A DNA stretch of 54,903 nt. Source: DTU018 sp003444615. Its GTDB lineage: Bacteria; Bacillota; Syntrophomonadia; Syntrophomonadales; Syntrophomonadaceae. Of this stretch, positions 50,697 through 54,903 are shown piece by piece. Each line of letters begins with the position of its first letter. Position 1 is the stretch's first letter. Position numbers and translations under genes: made by a program. The stretch lies in NCBI GenBank assembly GCA_049656905.1, contig JBASMO010000033.1:1-54903 (forward strand), given 5' to 3'. The notes below the pieces were generated by a model, which saw only the letters and a program-made list of their open reading frames with translations, was not told where the DNA came from and did not search any database.

Positions 50697-52784
50697 TTAA
50701 TTAATTTTCTCCAAAGGAGCAATATCCAAACGCAGCATTTTCACACCGGCATAATCGAATTCTACGGTGGCAATATCTTCATTTTCATCTATTTCCAATA
50801 CCAGCCCGTTACCAAATTTTTTATGGTAAACCCGGTTCCCTGCGGTAATGGTACCGGGAATGGTACCGGGGGTAGAAGGTATCATCATAAGGTTTTCTGG
50901 AATTTCCTTCAGAAAACGCGAAGGAGGATTGCTGCGTTCATATCCATATAAGAGCCGGGTCACCGCTCGGGTAAGGTAGAGTTGCTCCTGAGCTCTAGTG
51001 ATGCCCACATAGCAAATTCGCCTTTCTTCTTCCATATCCTGCGGAGTTTCACTGCGGTAAGAGGGAAACACGCCTTCTTCCATACCGGTCATAAATACCA
51101 CCGGGAACTCCAACCCCTTGGCACCATGAAAAGTCATCAGCTGCACGGCTTCACTGTAGTCCTGGTCATCAGTGTCCTGGGCTAAAGCCACTTGGGCTAA
51201 GAAATCTTCCAGGCCCTCGCCACCTTGTTCCTCAAATTCAATGGCCAAGGAGCGCAGTTCATAAAGGTTTTCAATACGCATTTCCGCATCAGCCGCTGTC
51301 CGCTGCAGTTCCTCAATATAGCCGCTGTTATGAAATACCTGATCCAGTATCTCTCGTAAAGAGGCGCCGGAATTAGCCAAATCAGCGATATAGGTTATTA
51401 ATCCATAGAAATCCTGAAGAGCAGCAGAAGTTTTACGATTTATCCCGGGGATCGATTCCGGCTCCGCCAGGACCTGTAAGAGGGTTTGTCCGCTTTGTTC
51501 AGCCAATAGCTTTATTTTCTCCAGGCCTTTTTCCCCTACTCCCCGCCGGGGAACATTAATGATTCTTTCAAAACTGAGCCTGTCATCCGGGTTACAAGCT
51601 AGCCGCAGGTAAGCTATCACATCTTTGACTTCTTTGCGTTCATAGAAGCGTTTGCCACCAATGATACGGTACGGTATGTAACGGCGTACCAGAGCTTCCT
51701 CCAAAATCCTTGACTGGGCATGGGTTCGGTAAAAGACGGCAAAGTCACTGTATTTCCGGTTCTGATGAGCAACTAGCTCCTGAATAGTGTCGGCCACGAA
51801 GACAGCTTCCTGGAAGCTGTCCCCGGCACAAAAATGTACCAGCTTATCTCCTCCGGGCTTGTCAGAAAAAAGCGTTTTTTCTTCCCGCTCTGTATTAAAC
51901 TGAATAACGGAATTGGCCGCCTGCAGGATGGTTTCGGTAGAACGGTAGTTCTGCTCCAGTTTTATTACTTTCACCTGGGGATAATCCTGTAAAAAGCGCT
52001 TTATATTGTAGGGCTCTGCACCACGCCAGCTGTATATGGACTGGTCAGGATCTCCCACCACGAAAATATTCTGATGACGGGAAGCCAGAAGCCTGGCCCA
52101 GCGATACTGAGCGTAATTAGTGTCCTGATATTCATCAATCAAAACGTAGCGGAACCAGTTCTGATACTTTTCCAATATATCAGGGTGTTCTTCAAAAAGC
52201 CGTATATTGAGAAGGATAAGGTCTTCAAAATCTACTACATTAAGCTGTTTTAGGCGTGTATTATACAGGTTGAATACCTGCAGGTATTTTTCCCGCTGAG
52301 CAAAAGACAGCTTCAGAGAAGAAAAATACTTTTCCGGATTGGCCAGGCTGTTTTTAGCCTGTTTTACAGCATAGTAGATATCGTCAGGACGGGTTTCGTA
52401 ATCCCCCTGTTCTTTGAGCAAAGCCTTGACGATGGAACGACTATCACCTTCATCGGCAATGGTGAAATTAGATTGATAGCCCAGTCTTTGTATATCCATC
52501 CGCAGAATGCGGTAGCAAGCTGCATGAAAGGTTTGCACCCAGGCTCCTGAAAAATCGGAAATCATTTTAGAAACCCGGCTTCGCATTTCCTGGGCTGCTT
52601 TGTTGGTAAAGGTGATGGCCATTATACTGTGGTGAGGAGTTCCCTGGTCAATTAGGTAGGCAATACGATTGGTTAATACTCTGGTTTTGCCACTGCCGGC
52701 TCCTGCCAAAACCAGGCAGGGACCTTCTGTGTGCAGGACAGCTTCTTTTTGCTGTTGGTTTAACCCTTCTATAAACTGATTCAT
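50697..52784 (-). CDS. pcrA: ATP-dependent DNA helicase PcrA (UvrD family)
   Basis: A superfamily 1 3'-5' helicase of 695 residues with Walker A LAGAGSGKTRVL, AITFTNKAAQEM (Ia), VLIDEYQDTNYAQ (II), FVVGDPDQSIYSWRGA (III), LEQNYRSTETIL (IV), MTFHGAKGLEFPVVFM (V) and VGITRAQEQLYL (VI). The C-terminal tail has the PcrA-specific segment VYHKKFGNGLVLEIDENEDIATVEFDYAGVKML. It acts in repair and replication. It sits 28 bases after the Gate-domain genes. Confidence 0.97.
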   Translation of the reverse strand: MNQFIEGLNQQQKEAVLHTEGPCLVLAGAGSGKTRVLTNRIAYLIDQGTPHHSIMAITFTNKAAQEMRSRVSKMISDFSGAWVQTFHAACYRILRMDIQRLGYQSNFTIADEGDSRSIVKALLKEQGDYETRPDDIYYAVKQAKNSLANPEKYFSSLKLSFAQREKYLQVFNLYNTRLKQLNVVDFEDLILLNIRLFEEHPDILEKYQNWFRYVLIDEYQDTNYAQYRWARLLASRHQNIFVVGDPDQSIYSWRGAEPYNIKRFLQDYPQVKVIKLEQNYRSTETILQAANSVIQFNTEREEKTLFSDKPGGDKLVHFCAGDSFQEAVFVADTIQELVAHQNRKYSDFAVFYRTHAQSRILEEALVRRYIPYRIIGGKRFYERKEVKDVIAYLRLACNPDDRLSFERIINVPRRGVGEKGLEKIKLLAEQSGQTLLQVLAEPESIPGINRKTSAALQDFYGLITYIADLANSGASLREILDQVFHNSGYIEELQRTAADAEMRIENLYELRSLAIEFEEQGGEGLEDFLAQVALAQDTDDQDYSEAVQLMTFHGAKGLEFPVVFMTGMEEGVFPSYRSETPQDMEEERRICYVGITRAQEQLYLTRAVTRLLYGYERSNPPSRFLKEIPENLMMIPSTPGTIPGTITAGNRVYHKKFGNGLVLEIDENEDIATVEFDYAGVKMLRLDIAPLEKIN

Positions 52785-52812
52785 AATCTGCCGCCTTTAT
52801 CTTTAGCTAATT

Positions 52813-53298
52813 CTATTCTAGCACATTTTTCATTGCTTTTTGCCCTTCGCGGAACAAATGTTCTGGATAGGAGGGCCAAAAGCGGGCTACTACTAAGCAT
52901 ACTACAACCGCCAGCAGCAGACGAAATACTAAAACAGGAAGCCATGCTGCACCAATAGCGGCAAATAATATGGTATCTTCAAAAACCGAATGGCAAATTA
53001 CCAAAAACAAATTAATCATATATATGTCACGATAATCCAGAGTGCCCTCCCGGGCAGCCTGAATGATAATACCCGCACCATAGGAAATACCGAAAACAAG
53101 GCCGGCAACTAGCGGTAAGCCTGCCTCTTTCTTAAGCTTCATCCAACTGGTTAAAGGAGCCATAGCTGCCGTTAACAAACGCAGCCAATTCAAATCCTTG
53201 ATAATCTCAATGAAGACCATCAGCGGGATAACAATTAGAGCAATTTGTATTACATTGATAAGACTGCCGAAAACAGCTTCCCTTAAAATCTCCAGCAT
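52813..53298 (-). CDS. Gate-domain (nucleoside recognition) membrane protein B
   Basis: The 161-residue protein has four to five spans with the Gate-domain pattern (VIPLMVFIEIIKDL, LPLVAGLVFGISYGAGIIIQAARE, ICHSVFEDTILF). Its pairing with a similar protein just upstream recalls the SpmA/SpmB spore-maturation pair and the YjiG/YjiH families. Either is possible; no decisive motif separates them. It is 14 bases after its partner and 28 bases before pcrA. Confidence 0.75.
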   Translation of the reverse strand: MLEILREAVFGSLINVIQIALIVIPLMVFIEIIKDLNWLRLLTAAMAPLTSWMKLKKEAGLPLVAGLVFGISYGAGIIIQAAREGTLDYRDIYMINLFLVICHSVFEDTILFAAIGAAWLPVLVFRLLLAVVVCLVVARFWPSYPEHLFREGQKAMKNVLE

Positions 53299-53312
53299 AG
53301 GTGACCTCCTGC

Positions 53313-53729
53313 TTATAATATCAGATTAAAGAACATGCCTGATAAAAATGACAGAGTTATTCTAACCATGATTAAACCAAAGACAGGAACGCCAGTCTGC
53401 TTAGCCACTGCTGCCTCCATAGGCAGGCTATGTGCTAAAAGAAGCATTACGGACATGATAGTTATTTCTTTTATGCTCATCCCCAAGGGAAGCATGGCGC
53501 CAATGGCCGCGTAAATATTAAGAAAATAACCTAACACCAAAGGCAGAGCTGCTTCTCCAGGTAAACCAACCAGTTGCATAATTGGCACCAGGTGCTCCGA
53601 TATCCAGGGAAGAGCTGGACTGTACTTTAGTATGGTTACACAAAAGAATACCGGAATAATGACCCGGGCTAATTCCCAGGTGATGGCCAAACCGTTTTTC
53701 GTGCCCCTTAATATGGTGCTCCAACCCAT
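53313..53729 (-). CDS. Gate-domain (nucleoside recognition) membrane protein A
   Basis: The 138-residue protein has four spans (GLAITWELARVIIPVFFCVTIL, ALPLVLGYFLNIYAAIGAMLP, ITIMSVMLLLAHSLPMEAAV, MVRITLSFLSGMFFNLIL). The HSLPMEA segment corresponds to HSVFED of the partner, so the two proteins are related halves of one transporter-like unit. The start is uncertain: ATG 53729 gives a clean first span, with GGGGAG thirteen bases upstream; a GTG at 53777 would add 16 residues. Confidence 0.7.
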   Translation of the reverse strand: MGWSTILRGTKNGLAITWELARVIIPVFFCVTILKYSPALPWISEHLVPIMQLVGLPGEAALPLVLGYFLNIYAAIGAMLPLGMSIKEITIMSVMLLLAHSLPMEAAVAKQTGVPVFGLIMVRITLSFLSGMFFNLIL

Positions 53730-53876
53730 TGCCGTTTTCACTCTCCCCAAGTTATGTCGACCATCTAATTCTATCACAGCCCTTTTGTTTAGAGTAGGAA
53801 CAACTCAGGGATTTGCGGTGAGCTGGTCTCATGTTACATTAGTATTAAGAGATAGCTTTTCTAGGAGATTACATAG

Positions 53877-54554
53877 ATGCGTAGACAAGGTCTGGCCGCT
53901 TGGCTGCTAATAGGGATACTGGTAATTCTAGCTTGGAACACCTATAAGCATTTCGACAGATTACCACAACCATTTACGTGGGCGGATCAAGCCCAGCCTT
54001 CACCAGTAGAGGCTATTCCCGTTGAGGATCGGGTTGAGGCTGATTGGATAGTAATAGGAGCTCGAGAGGAAGTTGTAAAGGGCACCAGGTATGATGCCAG
54101 TTACCAGAGTATAAGCTATCCGGGCGGCGACGTCAGCCCGGATCGGGGCGCCTGCACCGACGTGGTGATTCGCGCCTTAAGGAGAGCTGATATCGATCTC
54201 CAGCAGCTTATTCATGAAGACATGACATATAATTTTGCCGTCTACCCACAGAAGTGGGGACTTATTAGGCCCGACCCCAATATAGACCATCGCCGGGTTC
54301 CTAACCAGATGACCTTTTTTCAGCGCCATGGCCTGTCCCTTACCTGTGAAGTAGAAGGCCATCTTGATGAATGGCAGTGGGGAGATATAGTTTACTGGCG
54401 TTTTAATAATGGAGAAGAACACTGTGGGGTAATCAGTGATCGGAAACACCGATCAGGCAGGCCACTGGTAATACACAATGCCGGAATAGCAGTAGAGGAG
54501 GATTGCCTGGAACGCTGGGAAATCATCGGCCACTTTCGTTATCCCCTTTTATAG
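53877..54554 (+). CDS. DUF1287 family protein, membrane-anchored
   Basis: An N-terminal anchor (LAAWLLIGILVILAWNTY) leads to a DUF1287 domain (about 60-225): RYDASYQSISYPGGDVSPDRGACTDVVIRALRRADIDLQQLIHEDM, then the family signature PDPNIDHRRVPNQMTFFQRHG and GDIVYWRF...HCGVISD. The Cys in GACTD and His in HCGV look like a hydrolase pair (NlpC/P60-like), but no activity is established for the family that I know of. Its 3' end overlaps the convergent HD-GYP gene by 32 bases. Confidence 0.85.
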   Translation: MRRQGLAAWLLIGILVILAWNTYKHFDRLPQPFTWADQAQPSPVEAIPVEDRVEADWIVIGAREEVVKGTRYDASYQSISYPGGDVSPDRGACTDVVIRALRRADIDLQQLIHEDMTYNFAVYPQKWGLIRPDPNIDHRRVPNQMTFFQRHGLSLTCEVEGHLDEWQWGDIVYWRFNNGEEHCGVISDRKHRSGRPLVIHNAGIAVEEDCLERWEIIGHFRYPLL

Positions 54555-54903
54555 AGTCCAATACCCTTAAGAAAACCTCCACCAGCTTAGGGTCAAATTG
54601 ACTGCCAGCCTTGTTCCGCAGCTCTTCAACTGCTTCCTGGTGAGATTTAGCCCGGCGATAAGGTCGCTCATTAGTCATGGCATCATAGGCATCAGCAATA
54701 GCCATAATACGGCACTCCAGGGGTATTTCCTCCCTCTTTAAGCCCAAAGGATAACCCTCTCCGTTCCACCATTCATGGTGTTTGAGAATCCAGTCAGATA
54801 TCAGTACCAATTCGGGTACTGACAATGCAATACGATGCCCGATTTCGCAGTGCTTTTGCAATATGCGATACTCTTCCTCGGTCAGTTCATCCTCCTTAAA
54901 TAG
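54523..54903 (-). CDS. HD-GYP domain protein, C-terminal fragment (5' end outside window)
   Basis: The frame is open at the right edge (begins LFKEDELTEEEYRIL). The visible 126 residues contain HHEWWNGEGYPLGLKREEIPLECRIMAIADAYDAMTNERPYR, the HD-GYP signature with the GYP triplet and the ADAYDAM segment. Such proteins hydrolyse cyclic di-GMP or related nucleotides. The catalytic HD pair and any sensor domain lie outside the window. Confidence 0.88.
   Translation of the reverse strand, partial: LFKEDELTEEEYRILQKHCEIGHRIALSVPELVLISDWILKHHEWWNGEGYPLGLKREEIPLECRIMAIADAYDAMTNERPYRRAKSHQEAVEELRNKAGSQFDPKLVEVFLRVLDSIKGDNESGR

Overview
This window looks like the chromosome of an anaerobic, spore-forming Clostridia of the Syntrophomonas type. 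The evidence is gene content and not a database match: two paralogous ~610-residue acyl-CoA dehydrogenases, a butyrate/acetate-type CoA-transferase, an acetate-family transporter, a complete hdrCBA-flxDCBA electron-bifurcation operon, an isocitrate dehydrogenase operon headed by a citramalate/homocitrate-type condensing enzyme, a spore-cortex PdaA homologue and a GatCAB amidotransferase. No rRNA, tRNA, CRISPR array, prophage or insertion sequence was recognised.

Layout. 1-4.7 kb: end of a radical SAM gene, a candidate small RNA, a DegV protein, a DUF1285-like protein and an 891-residue fusion of a class III aminotransferase with an acyl-ACP-reductase-like domain. 4.7-12.4 kb: a 47-residue membrane protein, then the hdr-flx operon on the minus strand, read from a good promoter at 12.0 kb. 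In this operon hdrA and flxD each carry an in-frame UGA exactly where the family has a conserved cysteine, each followed by a SECIS-like hairpin, so both are read here as selenoproteins. 12.4-15.7 kb: an old-yellow-enzyme/dienoyl-CoA-reductase-type flavoprotein, a structured intergenic element, and a permuted-papain hydrolase with a membrane partner. 15.8-22.1 kb (plus strand): PdaA and a packed four-gene operon of unknown proteins ending in a degenerate Hsp70/actin-fold protein. 22.1-24.6 kb: a GC-rich structured element, an unrecognised conserved protein, a MerR-type coiled-coil regulator, a candidate small RNA and a DUF4870 protein.

24.6-31.6 kb is the fatty-acid block: two acyl-CoA dehydrogenases, the CoA-transferase and the divergent acetate-family transporter. 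Electrons from acyl-CoA oxidation and NADH could reach ferredoxin/thiol carriers through the Flx-Hdr complex; that link is inference. 31.6-36.9 kb: a HicA-like toxin with a Phd-HicB hybrid antitoxin behind a perfect palindrome, a cell-wall glucosaminidase, a hybrid histidine kinase and a second DegV protein. 36.9-39.4 kb: feoA and a feoB that is split into two genes.

39.4-47.8 kb is one long minus-strand operon, gatC-gatA-gatB-condensing enzyme-leuC-like-leuD-like-icd-metF, which reads best as Re-citrate synthase, an isopropylmalate-isomerase-type aconitase and NADP-isocitrate dehydrogenase making 2-oxoglutarate/glutamate. 47.9-54.9 kb: a DUF554 membrane protein, ligA, pcrA, two Gate-domain membrane proteins, a DUF1287 protein and the end of an HD-GYP protein cut by the window edge.
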